32,176 nucleotides of DNA from a virus. The translations under genes were made by a program, and so were the position numbers. The notes beneath the pieces are model-generated. The model was given only the letters and a program-made list of their open reading frames with translations, was not told the DNA's origin and made no database searches. Every line of letters begins with the position of its first letter. The first letter of the stretch is position 1. Of this stretch, positions 7,677-14,371 are shown one piece after another. The DNA is taken from IMG/VR virus record IMGVR_UViG_3300045541_000097, positions 1-32,176 of that record; one strand, 5' to 3'.

Positions 7677-8267
7677 ATGCCATTCCCAAAAGACCCAATC
7701 AAAGCAGACGCCTATCGTAAGTTACTAAGTGATCGCATGAAGCGATTGATGGCTGAACGCAAAGGCAAGACCTACAAAGAAATCTATGGAGATCGAGCGG
7801 ATGCAGAATCTTCTAAGAGAATAGAAGCCAATAAAGAAACTTGGAAAGTTTTAGGTCAAAGTCCAGAGCATGTCGAAAGAGGACGACAAGCTGCTTTAGC
7901 TCAAAACAGAAAAGGAAAGACTTACGAAGAAATCTACGGAGAAGGAGCAAAAGAACAAAAAAGAATCAGGCAAGAAACTCACAGATCAAAAATTTATCCA
8001 GAGCGTGAAGGCACTAGAGAAAAACATAATTCAGATTTCAGATACGCCGATTGGAGGACAGCCGTATTTGAACGCGATAATTACACTTGTCAGATTCGTT
8101 CGTGCGGTATTCGCGGTGGTTCTTTACATGCTCATCATATTAAAGAGTGGGCAGTATTTCCTCTGTTCAGGTATGAGGTATGGAATGGCATCACCCTATG
8201 CAAAGAATGCCATAAAAAAGTTCACAGCGGAACAGAACAATTACCCCATGAAGCAAATCTATTCTAA
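7677..8267 (+). CDS. HNH homing endonuclease with NUMOD-like repeats
   Basis: A 196-residue protein. The C-terminal part has the full HNH pattern: WRTAVFERDNYTCQ, HAHHIKEW and ITLCKECHKKVH, with Cys pairs binding zinc. The N-terminal part contains two copies of a module, GKTYKEIYG (about 26-34) and GKTYEEIYG (about 80-88), each followed by a basic helix, resembling the DNA-binding modules of phage homing enzymes. Codons are more A/T-rich than in the flanking que genes. It splits queC from the next gene and has its own promoter, so it is an independent mobile gene and not part of base modification. The start at 7677 is set by the promoter and by good codon usage from there on. Confidence 0.85.
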   Translation: MPFPKDPIKADAYRKLLSDRMKRLMAERKGKTYKEIYGDRADAESSKRIEANKETWKVLGQSPEHVERGRQAALAQNRKGKTYEEIYGEGAKEQKRIRQETHRSKIYPEREGTREKHNSDFRYADWRTAVFERDNYTCQIRSCGIRGGSLHAHHIKEWAVFPLFRYEVWNGITLCKECHKKVHSGTEQLPHEANLF

Positions 8268-8270
8268 TTC

Positions 8271-8339
8271 TGCGGACCTTGTTACATGCGGAAAACTGCA
8301 TTCGACAGAAACGGAGCCAAAGACCCTGTGATGCCATGA
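8271..8339 (+). pseudogene. Displaced original 3' end of queC
   Basis: Read from TGC 8271, this frame gives CGPCYMRKTAF followed by a tail matching the end of the intact queC and stops at TGA 8337-8339. It keeps the fourth zinc-binding Cys (CGPC) that the intact queC copy lacks (CGPD). Its stop overlaps the ATG at 8336, the ATGA coupling used throughout this genome, which shows it was once the real end of queC in the operon. It starts 3 nt after the HNH stop and has no start of its own. Confidence 0.75.
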
Positions 8340-8557
8340 GCAAACCAAGCGATATTCAAGTGGGTGGAGACCACTACAAGAAATTCAAAATCCAGCCATA
8401 CGAATTCATTACTCTCAACGGCATTGGTTTCCTTGAGGGTTGTGTCATTAAGCGTATGTGCCGACACGGCAGCAAGAATGGACTCGAAGACTTGCTAAAA
8501 GCCAAACACGAAATTGATCTTCTCATCCAAACAAAATACCCCGATCAAGCAACATGA
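8336..8557 (+). CDS. DUF3310 (SaV-like) protein
   Basis: A 73-residue protein matching DUF3310 throughout: GGDHYKKFKIQPYEFI, FLEGCVIKRMCRHGSKNG and LEDLLKAKHEIDLLI. Small proteins of this family are common in tailed phages near nucleotide metabolism genes; their biochemical role is not settled. The ATG overlaps the stop of the displaced queC tail, and its own stop overlaps queD by ATGA, so it was originally embedded in the que operon. Confidence 0.8.
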   Translation: MSKPSDIQVGGDHYKKFKIQPYEFITLNGIGFLEGCVIKRMCRHGSKNGLEDLLKAKHEIDLLIQTKYPDQAT

Positions 8558-9006
8558 AAACCTGCTCAAAGACCTACCCCGACTTTCCCTTTGCCCACCG
8601 CCAGCATAAGCACAGCGGACACTGCCGATTCATCCACGGCCACAACTGGACATTCACTTTTGAGTTCGCATGTGACCGCGACAACGGACAAGGATTCGTA
8701 ATCGACTTTGGTCGGTTGAAGTGGCTCAAGGCATGGCTCGAAAAGCACTTCGACCACACCTGCGTTCTCAATCACGATGACCCGCTTGTCGGTCAGTTTC
8801 ATAGCGTCGGCGGGGATGACGCATGGGACATTACTGTCGTTCCTGACGCATCCTGCGAAGGTATTGCTCAGTTCGTGTTCGAGCAGGTCAATGCCCTCCT
8901 CGCCAGCGATCAGGTGCTCGAAGGTGAAGACGTTGGACGGGGCATCCGTGTTGTTTCGCTTGTCGTCTATGAAGACAGCAAAAACTCCGCCAAATACTCA
9001 GAGTGA
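8554..9006 (+). CDS. queD: 6-carboxy-tetrahydropterin synthase QueD
   Basis: A 150-residue protein of the PTPS/QueD family. The zinc histidines are in FAHRQ and HGHNW, the catalytic Cys is in SGHCRFIHGH, and FDHTCVLN and SCEGIAQFVFEQ are the later conserved blocks. QueD turns dihydroneopterin triphosphate, made by FolE, into 6-carboxy-5,6,7,8-tetrahydropterin, the substrate of QueE. It is coupled to the upstream DUF3310 gene by ATGA. The length fits the family. Confidence 0.9.
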   Translation: MKTCSKTYPDFPFAHRQHKHSGHCRFIHGHNWTFTFEFACDRDNGQGFVIDFGRLKWLKAWLEKHFDHTCVLNHDDPLVGQFHSVGGDDAWDITVVPDASCEGIAQFVFEQVNALLASDQVLEGEDVGRGIRVVSLVVYEDSKNSAKYSE

Positions 9007-9113
9007 TCCTCTGGCCTATGCAAAAACTCAATTAGAGGCTTGCCTAGGAACTAAAGTTGAAGTATATTCTCTACCAACCCCGGAAGGGGAGCTACCCCTT
9101 GATTTCACAATTT
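9007..9113 (+). other. Spacer between queD and queE with protein-like frame
   Basis: This 107-bp gap is unusual among otherwise overlapping genes. The +1 frame relative to queD stays open across it and reads like protein (DPLAYAKTQLEACLG, then VEVYSLPTPEGELPL) into queE, but it has no ATG, GTG or TTG start of its own. It may be a gene remnant or a queD extension lost by frameshift. Confidence 0.35.
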
Positions 9114-9833
9114 ATGAAGACGTATCCAGTCAACGAAATGTTCTACACATGGCAGGGTGAAGGTATTCACGCTGGCCGTGCTGCATTTTTTGTTCGTCTG
9201 CATGGATGCCCCATCAAGTGCCCTTGGTGTGACTCTGCCGGGACTTGGCATCCTAAATACGTCCCATCAAACGTGACGAGGATGACTGCCGCAGAGATCG
9301 GCAAAGCAGCCAGAGAGACGGATGCTCAATTTGTGGTGGTGACTGGCGGTGAGCCTACAATTCACGATCTCCGTGACTTGACTGCCTGCTTGTCCGAGAG
9401 TCAGGACGAATCGCACGCTTCAAGGATTCTTCCATGTCATCTCGAAACGAGCGGAGCCTTTGAGATCAAGGGCGATTTCTCTTTCATTACGGTGTCGCCT
9501 AAGCGGGAGCGCCTGCCCCTTGACGAGAATCTGGAAAAGGCGAGTGAGATCAAGCTCATCATTGACAGTCCAGAAGCGTTCACTGAATGGGACGCATACC
9601 TCGACAATCACTATTTCAAAAAGGCCAAGCAGTTCTGTTCTGTTTGGCTGCACCCTGAGTGGTCAAAGCGGGCTGACAAGGAAGTCCTTACCACTATCAG
9701 CAACGCGGTGAAGCGTTACCCGGCTCTGTATCGAGCGGGCTGGCAGCTTCACAAACTGTATCAAGTGGACAGCTTGGACGCACGCTCCCGTCCTATTGTT
9801 CCACTTGGCGGCGACATCAACAAAGGATATTGA
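9114..9833 (+). CDS. queE: 7-carboxy-7-deazaguanine synthase QueE (radical SAM)
   Basis: A 239-residue radical SAM enzyme. The iron-sulfur motif GCPIKCPWC places Cys at 32, 36 and 39 when counted from ATG 9114; FYTWQGEG precedes it as in all QueE proteins, and VVVTGGEPT follows at about 77-85. It converts 6-carboxytetrahydropterin to 7-carboxy-7-deazaguanine for QueC. ATG 9114 is preferred to an in-frame upstream start because the conserved sequence begins at MKTYPVNEMFYTWQ. Confidence 0.9.
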   Translation: MKTYPVNEMFYTWQGEGIHAGRAAFFVRLHGCPIKCPWCDSAGTWHPKYVPSNVTRMTAAEIGKAARETDAQFVVVTGGEPTIHDLRDLTACLSESQDESHASRILPCHLETSGAFEIKGDFSFITVSPKRERLPLDENLEKASEIKLIIDSPEAFTEWDAYLDNHYFKKAKQFCSVWLHPEWSKRADKEVLTTISNAVKRYPALYRAGWQLHKLYQVDSLDARSRPIVPLGGDINKGY

Positions 9834-9837
9834 CCAC

Positions 9838-10446
9838 ATGAGCAGAGACCTAAACAACCTCCCAACAAAGCAAATCGAAGAAGTGCTCGCATTCCTTGGC
9901 GAAAAGCCTAGGGCGGGTATGGCTGACACTCCAAAGCGTTTTCTCAAAGCCTTGCTCGAAATGACGGCAGGCTATGACGAAGACCCAGCCGAGCATCTCC
10001 GCAAAGAGTTTCAACTCAGTGACTCGGAGGATAACACGGTCAAGCCATACGACCAGATCATCCTATCCGGTGGAATTGACTTTGTGAGTATGTGCGAACA
10101 TCACATGCTCCCATTCGAGGGGATTATCCACATTGGTTATCTCCCGAATGCTGAATCTTCCGACTCCAAGGTTGTCGGTCTCTCGAAGTTTGCTCGCATG
10201 GCCGAAGGGTTTGCTCGACGGTTTCAAGTGCAAGAGCGACTGACACAACAAATCGCAGACACTATTCAGGAAGTTGTTCGGCCTGCTGGCGTTGGCGTTG
10301 TCGTAAAAGCTCGACACACATGCCAGTGCTATCGCGGCGTCAAGAAGAGGGGGTGGATGATTACATCCTCGATGACCGGACTGTTCCGTGAAGAAGCTCA
10401 GACCAGAATGGAGTTCTTGAAACTCATCGAAATCGGAGACAAATGA
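9838..10446 (+). CDS. folE: GTP cyclohydrolase I FolE
   Basis: A 202-residue protein with the family's zinc and catalytic signatures: SMCEHHMLPFEG, KFARMAEGFARRFQVQERLT and KARHTCQCYRGV. It makes 7,8-dihydroneopterin triphosphate from GTP, the first step toward preQ0. With QueD, QueE, GAT-QueC and the DpdA-like protein it completes a self-sufficient route from GTP to a modified DNA base. The stop overlaps the terminase small subunit start by ATGA, linking base modification and packaging genes in one operon. Confidence 0.93.
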   Translation: MSRDLNNLPTKQIEEVLAFLGEKPRAGMADTPKRFLKALLEMTAGYDEDPAEHLRKEFQLSDSEDNTVKPYDQIILSGGIDFVSMCEHHMLPFEGIIHIGYLPNAESSDSKVVGLSKFARMAEGFARRFQVQERLTQQIADTIQEVVRPAGVGVVVKARHTCQCYRGVKKRGWMITSSMTGLFREEAQTRMEFLKLIEIGDK

Positions 10447-11072
10447 CCGAGACACCCACAGTTCAACCTCGCCGCCGCGTGCGGACAGAGCGCCTTGAGG
10501 TAACAGTGAATCCAGAAGAACAAAAACTGGATCACGTTGCGGAGCGTATTCGTCTGCAAAAGGAGACGTTCGTGCGCGAACTGAAAAGCCGCCTAGGTCT
10601 GATGATGATGACATGCGAGGCCATGAACATCTCCTATGAGACTGTTCGTGGTTGGGCAAAGTCTGATCCTGATTTCCTTGCTCAAATCAGTGGCGTGCAG
10701 GAATACACTCTTGACGTAGTTGAGCAGAGATTCCTGAAAAAGATTGTCGATGAGGGGGACACCACGGCGATGATCTTCTATCTCAAGACAAAGGGCAAGG
10801 GTCGCGGATTCTCTACCCGAGTCGAACTCACTGGTGCTAACGGTGGACCAATCGAGTCTGAGAGCACGATTAAGGTGTCTGAGATTCAGAAGGAGCTTCC
10901 TGCCGATGTGCTGGATGCTATCATCCTAAGCTCGACCGCGAACATTGTGCAACCGGTTGCAAATCCGCACCTGACCCAGCCTGTCTTGGAGGCTGTCGTG
11001 AAGGAGTCCAGCCCGAACGGGTATGAAATGGAAGACGAATTCGATGACGAAGAAGAAGAAGAAATCGAATGA
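10443..11072 (+). CDS. terS: Terminase small subunit
   Basis: A 209-residue protein. A helix-turn-helix lies at about 50-80 (MTCEAMNISYETVRGWAKSDPDF), followed by GDTTAMIFYLKTKGKGRGF, a block typical of phage TerS proteins, and a very acidic C-terminus (EDEFDDEEEEEIE). TerS recognises the packaging site and stimulates the large subunit encoded immediately downstream, with which it overlaps by ATGA. A near-exact palindrome copy sits at codons 169-174 (VQPVAN), in a region likely to be a disordered linker. Confidence 0.85.
   Translation: MTETPTVQPRRRVRTERLEVTVNPEEQKLDHVAERIRLQKETFVRELKSRLGLMMMTCEAMNISYETVRGWAKSDPDFLAQISGVQEYTLDVVEQRFLKKIVDEGDTTAMIFYLKTKGKGRGFSTRVELTGANGGPIESESTIKVSEIQKELPADVLDAIILSSTANIVQPVANPHLTQPVLEAVVKESSPNGYEMEDEFDDEEEEEIE
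10947..10962. repeat. 16-bp palindrome, 15/16 match (intragenic)
   Basis: GTGCAACCGGTTGCAA inside terS, read in frame as VQPVAN; only the first base differs. Confidence 0.85.
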
Positions 11073-12610
11073 ATGAAGTAGCCTACAAGGATAAGCTGAT
11101 CCATGCGATCCAGCAAGCAAGGCAGAACCTATTTGCGTTCTGTCTCTTGATTTATCCGCCTGTGACCACAGCGTTCATTTGGAGCAAGCTGCACATCTTC
11201 CTGATGAACAGGGTGCAGTCTGTTTACGAAGGCAAGTCCAAGAAAAAGCAGACTGTCTCGGTTCCTCCTCAGCACGGTAAATCGCAGGTGCTATCTAAGA
11301 TCGCAGTGGCTTGGATGCTCGGAGCTAGGCCGGGGATTACCATTGCGATTACTGGCTTCTCTCACACCCTTGTAACGAAGTTCTCGAAGGAGGTTAAGAG
11401 CATCGTATCGTCGAAGATGTATCAAATGATCTTCCCGAATACGACTCAGGTGTATGGTTCCGACAAAGCAGAGGAATGGGAACTCACAAACGGAAGCTGC
11501 CTGATTGCTAAGTCCGCTGGATCAAAGCTCACTGGACGCCGCGTTGATTGGCTCATTATTGACGACCCTCATGCTGGTCGTGAAGAAGCCGAATCGGTGA
11601 CGATGCGTAAGAAGGTTCAGCAATGGTATTTCGCTGACTGCGTAACTCGTCTATCCCCCGGTGCAGCGGTATTCATCATTGCTACTCGTTGGCACCCCGA
11701 GGATTTGATCGGGTATCTTACTGGCGACGAATACATCGAAGAAATCAAAGCCAGCGGGGTCACTAACATCGAGGATGAAATCTTCGAGGTCACAAACATT
11801 CCCGCTATCTGCGAAGACGAGAACACTGACCCACTAGGCAGAAAGATCGGAGAAGCTGCATTCCCCGAAGTCCGTAACATCGAGTTCTTGGAGGGCATCA
11901 AAGCTACCATCCCGTCGTATGAGTGGCGGTCGCAGTATCAGGGACAGCCTAGGTCTTCGGGTTCGGGGCAGGCTGACATTGACAAGATCAGGTATTGCGA
12001 TTACAAGGATGTTCCGAATCCCGGTCAAGCGATTTGGGTTCGAGGGTGGGACTTGGCTTTGTCAGAGGATCAAGCAGGTGACTTTACCGCTGGCCCTCTT
12101 ATCGCATTCGACAAAGAGCAGAGAGTCCTTTACCTTGTGGAAATGTTCCGAAAACGGCAGGCATGGGTAAAGCTCAAGGACACTATGATCGGGACCGTTG
12201 AAATGGACATCACACGCGGAGTCCACGGAGAAGGTATCGAAGCTGTTGCTGGTTTCGGGGCTGTCTATTCTGAAATCAAGCAGCATTTCCTTGGTCGAAT
12301 GAAAGTCGTTAAAAGGAACCCGAAGCGGTGCGGTAAACTCTTGCGTGCTACTTGGTGGTTCAACTTGATTGAGAAAGGCAACTTTGTCATGGTGAGAGCA
12401 CCTTGGAACAAGGATTTCATCGACGAGCTATCTACCTTCCCTGATGGCAACAATGATGACCAGATTGACGGCGTATCTGTTGCAACGGAAGTGATTCCGA
12501 AAAAATACCGTATGACAAAGCGCAAGAAGGAGGAAGTTCAGGGGGATGGCACTCGACGACCAACTACAAGCGCCAGACCAAAGAGCAGGACTCGTGTCAT
12601 GGCATTTTAA
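11069..12610 (+). CDS. terL: Terminase large subunit
   Basis: A 513-residue packaging motor. Walker A is PPQHGKS (66-72), Walker B is WLIIDDPHA (161-169), and the coupling motif region is IIATRWHPED. The C-terminal RNase H-like nuclease shows VRGWDLALSEDQAGD (first Asp) and FPDGNNDDQIDGVSVA (last Asp). It drives DNA into the procapsid and cuts the concatemer. Its start overlaps terS by ATGA. Instead of portal and head genes, an RNA gene region follows, so the structural genes must lie elsewhere. Confidence 0.95.
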   Translation: MNEVAYKDKLIHAIQQARQNLFAFCLLIYPPVTTAFIWSKLHIFLMNRVQSVYEGKSKKKQTVSVPPQHGKSQVLSKIAVAWMLGARPGITIAITGFSHTLVTKFSKEVKSIVSSKMYQMIFPNTTQVYGSDKAEEWELTNGSCLIAKSAGSKLTGRRVDWLIIDDPHAGREEAESVTMRKKVQQWYFADCVTRLSPGAAVFIIATRWHPEDLIGYLTGDEYIEEIKASGVTNIEDEIFEVTNIPAICEDENTDPLGRKIGEAAFPEVRNIEFLEGIKATIPSYEWRSQYQGQPRSSGSGQADIDKIRYCDYKDVPNPGQAIWVRGWDLALSEDQAGDFTAGPLIAFDKEQRVLYLVEMFRKRQAWVKLKDTMIGTVEMDITRGVHGEGIEAVAGFGAVYSEIKQHFLGRMKVVKRNPKRCGKLLRATWWFNLIEKGNFVMVRAPWNKDFIDELSTFPDGNNDDQIDGVSVATEVIPKKYRMTKRKKEEVQGDGTRRPTTSARPKSRTRVMAF

Positions 12611-12635
12611 TCAGAAAAATTGTTGATGAAACTGG

Positions 12636-12663
12636 TTGCAATCTTGTTAAACTATGGTATAAT
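12636..12663 (+). promoter_or_regulatory. Strong promoter heading the RNA gene region; -35 is a palindrome half-site
   Basis: TTGCAA (12636-12641), a 16-bp spacer, TATAAT (12658-12663) and then GACAATG. TTGCAA is the right arm of a degenerate palindrome at 12626-12641, so a protein bound there would cover the -35 box. It likely drives the tRNA and tmRNA region. Confidence 0.65.
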
Positions 12664-12923
12664 GACAATGTTGAAGGAAGGAACGAAAAGCTCCGACTGA
12701 CAACTAAGCCCGAAGGGGCTAAACAAGTTTCTCCGTTCTTTGACAACTTCTACGACAATTTCTTGAGGCTGATCGGCCAGCAATGGTCCAGCCGAGAGCA
12801 AACCAGCGGGAAAGTCCCCCCATGAGTATCGCTGCGTAATCCAAGGGGGTATGCAGTTCGTGGCTAACTAAACGGGAGTTTCTAGGAGTCCTCCCAAAAC
12901 ACCGATAAATTACTCCACCAAAT
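12664..12923 (+). ncRNA. Structured leader of the RNA gene region
   Basis: No convincing gene. Likely hairpins: AGCCC/GGGCT around a GAAG-type loop, GGCTG/CAGCC enclosing GGCC/GGTC, CCCCC/GGGGG, and GGGAG/CTCCC close to the tRNA. A 10-codon frame from ATG 12668 is probably incidental. It may be a structured RNA or simply a precursor leader. Confidence 0.4.
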
Positions 12924-12999
12924 TGCGGGATGGAGCAGATGGTAGCTCGGCTGGCTCATAACCAGTAGGTCGTTGGTTCGAGTCCAACTCCCGCAACCA
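12924..12999 (+). tRNA. Initiator-type tRNA-Met (CAT), CCA encoded
   Basis: A 76-nt cloverleaf: acceptor TGCGGGA/TCCCGCA, D stem GAGC/GCTC, anticodon arm GCTGG-CTCATAA-CCAGT, T arm GTTGG-TTCGAGT-CCAAC, discriminator A, CCA encoded. TGGAGC after the acceptor, giving the A11:U24 pair, and overall similarity to bacterial fMet tRNA mark it as initiator-type. Two hallmarks are weakened: position 1:72 is a T:A pair, not a mismatch, and the anticodon stem has only two of the three consecutive G:C pairs. Confidence 0.85.
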
Positions 13000-13401
13000 A
13001 ATGGGCATCGAGCGGCGTTCGGACTCACAAGGTTTCTTATGCGTGATCTGCGAAAAGCTAAAAGCCAAGCAGAGTGCCCGCCTTGGTTGCAAAGTTCGGG
13101 TTTCGTAATAGCGATAAAACAAGCGAAGCGGTCAAAGTATAAGTCCAATGTGCATCAGACCCTAGTAGCCTGCGACACTTCCGCCGAGACTTACGAAGCT
13201 CGAACTTTGCAACCGGTTGCAAAAAGTTTAGTCATAGATGGCAGCAAGTGGATGGCAGTGATGATTCTGAAACATGGGACTGGATGCAGTCGTTGTAATT
13301 CCAGCAGTTAGCTCACTGACGCTTCTTCGGTTCAACGTAAACGCCACGCGGGGCTTTGAATTCCGCTTGTTGCCGTCTGTGACTCGTTACAGACAATTTT
13401 C
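13000..13401 (+). other. Non-coding stretch between tRNA-Met and tmRNA
   Basis: About 400 bp without a convincing gene or tRNA. GGGCA just after the tRNA can pair with TGCCC at about 13076-13080, closing a hairpin domain; the motif GGCATCGAG recurs just after tRNA-Lys. An exact palindrome lies at 13207-13222. It may be transcript spacer or part of another structured RNA. Confidence 0.4.
13207..13222. repeat. 16-bp palindrome, exact copy (RNA gene region)
   Basis: TTGCAACCGGTTGCAA in the non-coding stretch 180 bp upstream of the tmRNA. Confidence 0.95.
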
Positions 13402-13814
13402 GGGGCCGTCTTGGTTTCGACTTTGTTGGTTAATTGGTAAGTGCATGTCCGAGAAGTCTAGTTGGCTCGGTTATCAATCTGGACAAAACACTAAATGGCA
13501 ACGATTCTGACATCGACAGCCTCATCGCTCAAGCTGAGTCCATCAAGGACAACGCCGACGCGGTGCTTGCAAAGTTCGCTGCGAAAAGCCGCAAGGCTGA
13601 TCTCCAGCTTGCCTAAGCAAGAGGTTTGGCAGTTCTCCTACTCTTGAACTGCTTCTGCTTGAAAAGCTGCCCTTACGGAGTTTGCGTGTCTCCTCTATTA
13701 AGGTAAGACGAAGACCTGCTACGCGCCACCAGCTTAATAATCGGTGGAAAACATGTGTAGAATTTGCCAGTGTGCTAATAGAGGACAGGGGTTCAACTCC
13801 CCTCGGCTCCCCCA
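13402..13814 (+). ncRNA. ssrA: tmRNA with a predicted 39-codon tag
   Basis: The 5' end GGGGCCG plus TCTTGGTTTCGACT is the conserved tmRNA start, and the 3' end has a T arm AGGGG-TTCAACT-CCCCT, the acceptor strand CGGCTCC and an encoded CCA. The seven acceptor pairs close perfectly with a G3:U70 wobble, the alanine identity element. Pseudoknot 1 is visible: CCGAG/CTCGG (13449-13453, 13466-13470) with GTCTAG/CTGGAC (13456-13461, 13479-13484). About 12 nt later the tag frame begins GGC AAC GAT (GND, 13497) and runs 39 codons to TAA 13614-13616, ending ADLQLA. Typical tags are about 10 residues ending in LAA. The discriminator is C where A is usual. tmRNA rescues stalled ribosomes and marks the products for proteolysis. 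Confidence 0.85.
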
Positions 13815-13834
13815 CTCCACAAAAAACAAATCAT

Positions 13835-13862
13835 TTGACATGTGACTTGTTTCTGCTAACGT
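13835..13862 (+). promoter_or_regulatory. Promoter for the second HNH gene, near-leaderless
   Basis: A consensus TTGACA (13835-13840), a 16-bp spacer and TAACGT (13857-13862), then AAGAC and ATG 13868. The architecture is the same as that of the HNH gene at 7677. Confidence 0.55.
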
Positions 13863-13867
13863 AAGAC

Positions 13868-14371
13868 ATGTCTAAATCTCTTGCTAAAGCAGTTTTTGAA
13901 AAAGGTTATCGAGTTACTGAGCTTGGTAATGTCTTAAATAGTAAAGGGGTTCCACTTTCTCTTAGAGAAAGCCCAGAGGGTTACTATACGTTCAGTGTTA
14001 GAAAACTTAATGGGGTTGTAACTCCAATGAGAGTTTGCCAATTAGCAGCTTACCAAAAGTTTGGTGACTCCTATATGGTCGATGGAGTAGTAGCAAGGCA
14101 TCTTGACGATGATTCTCTAAACGATGCTCTCGACAATATAGGGATTGGAACTCAGGGGCAGAATGCAATGGATCGACCAGAAATTGATCGCAGAGAGCAC
14201 GCAGCAAAAGGAAATCAGAAGCATAGCCCTGAGTTCATTGCTTTGCTGAAAGCAGATCGAGAGCAGGGAATGTCTTATAAAGAGTTGTGCGAAAAGCACG
14301 GAATCTGCAAAGCAACCTGCTCCTATTATCTTAGTAACAGTGCGAAGCGCAAGTCATTCACATTTTCTTAA
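13868..14371 (+). CDS. HNH-type homing endonuclease with C-terminal helix-turn-helix
   Basis: A 167-residue protein. The central part (LAAYQKFGDSYMVD, RHLDDDSLNDALDNI, GTQGQNAMD) follows the HNH_3/AP2-like homing endonuclease pattern of a His-Asp turn, an Asn-rich turn and a GT..N helix. The C-terminal 40 residues (MSYKELCEKHGICKATCSYYL) form a helix-turn-helix that would bind the target. Codons are A/T-rich compared with neighbours. It lies immediately behind the tmRNA in an otherwise gene-free RNA region and brings its own promoter, like the HNH gene in queC. The HNH core is less canonical than in that gene, so activity is uncertain. Confidence 0.65.
   Translation: MSKSLAKAVFEKGYRVTELGNVLNSKGVPLSLRESPEGYYTFSVRKLNGVVTPMRVCQLAAYQKFGDSYMVDGVVARHLDDDSLNDALDNIGIGTQGQNAMDRPEIDRREHAAKGNQKHSPEFIALLKADREQGMSYKELCEKHGICKATCSYYLSNSAKRKSFTFS

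Larger units (their letters stand above)
7568..8270 (+). mobile_element. HNH homing element carrying a replacement queC 3' end
   Basis: The segment begins inside the queC zinc-site codons, supplies a complete queC terminus (7568-7654), a promoter (7643-7671) and an HNH gene (7677-8267), and stops where a second copy of the queC terminus begins at 8271. Bases 7568-7623 and 8271-8326 align without gaps at 40 of 56 positions and encode 13 of 19 identical residues. This is the structure of a mobile endonuclease gene that replaces the end of its target gene and displaces the resident end downstream. Boundaries are inferred from where the duplication starts. Confidence 0.7.

Noticed and set aside
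7624-8270. Group I or II intron in queC
   Set aside because: Both copies of the queC end are present and the upstream one completes the gene, so splicing is not needed; no intron core was seen. End replacement by a homing gene explains it better.
12807-12820. GCGGGAAAGTCCCC resembling the conserved start of RNase P RNA
   Set aside because: The other conserved blocks of RNase P RNA are absent and the interval is too short.
13434-13616. Small protein gene inside the tmRNA interval
   Set aside because: Its second part is better explained as the tmRNA tag frame; the upstream part spans pseudoknot 1.
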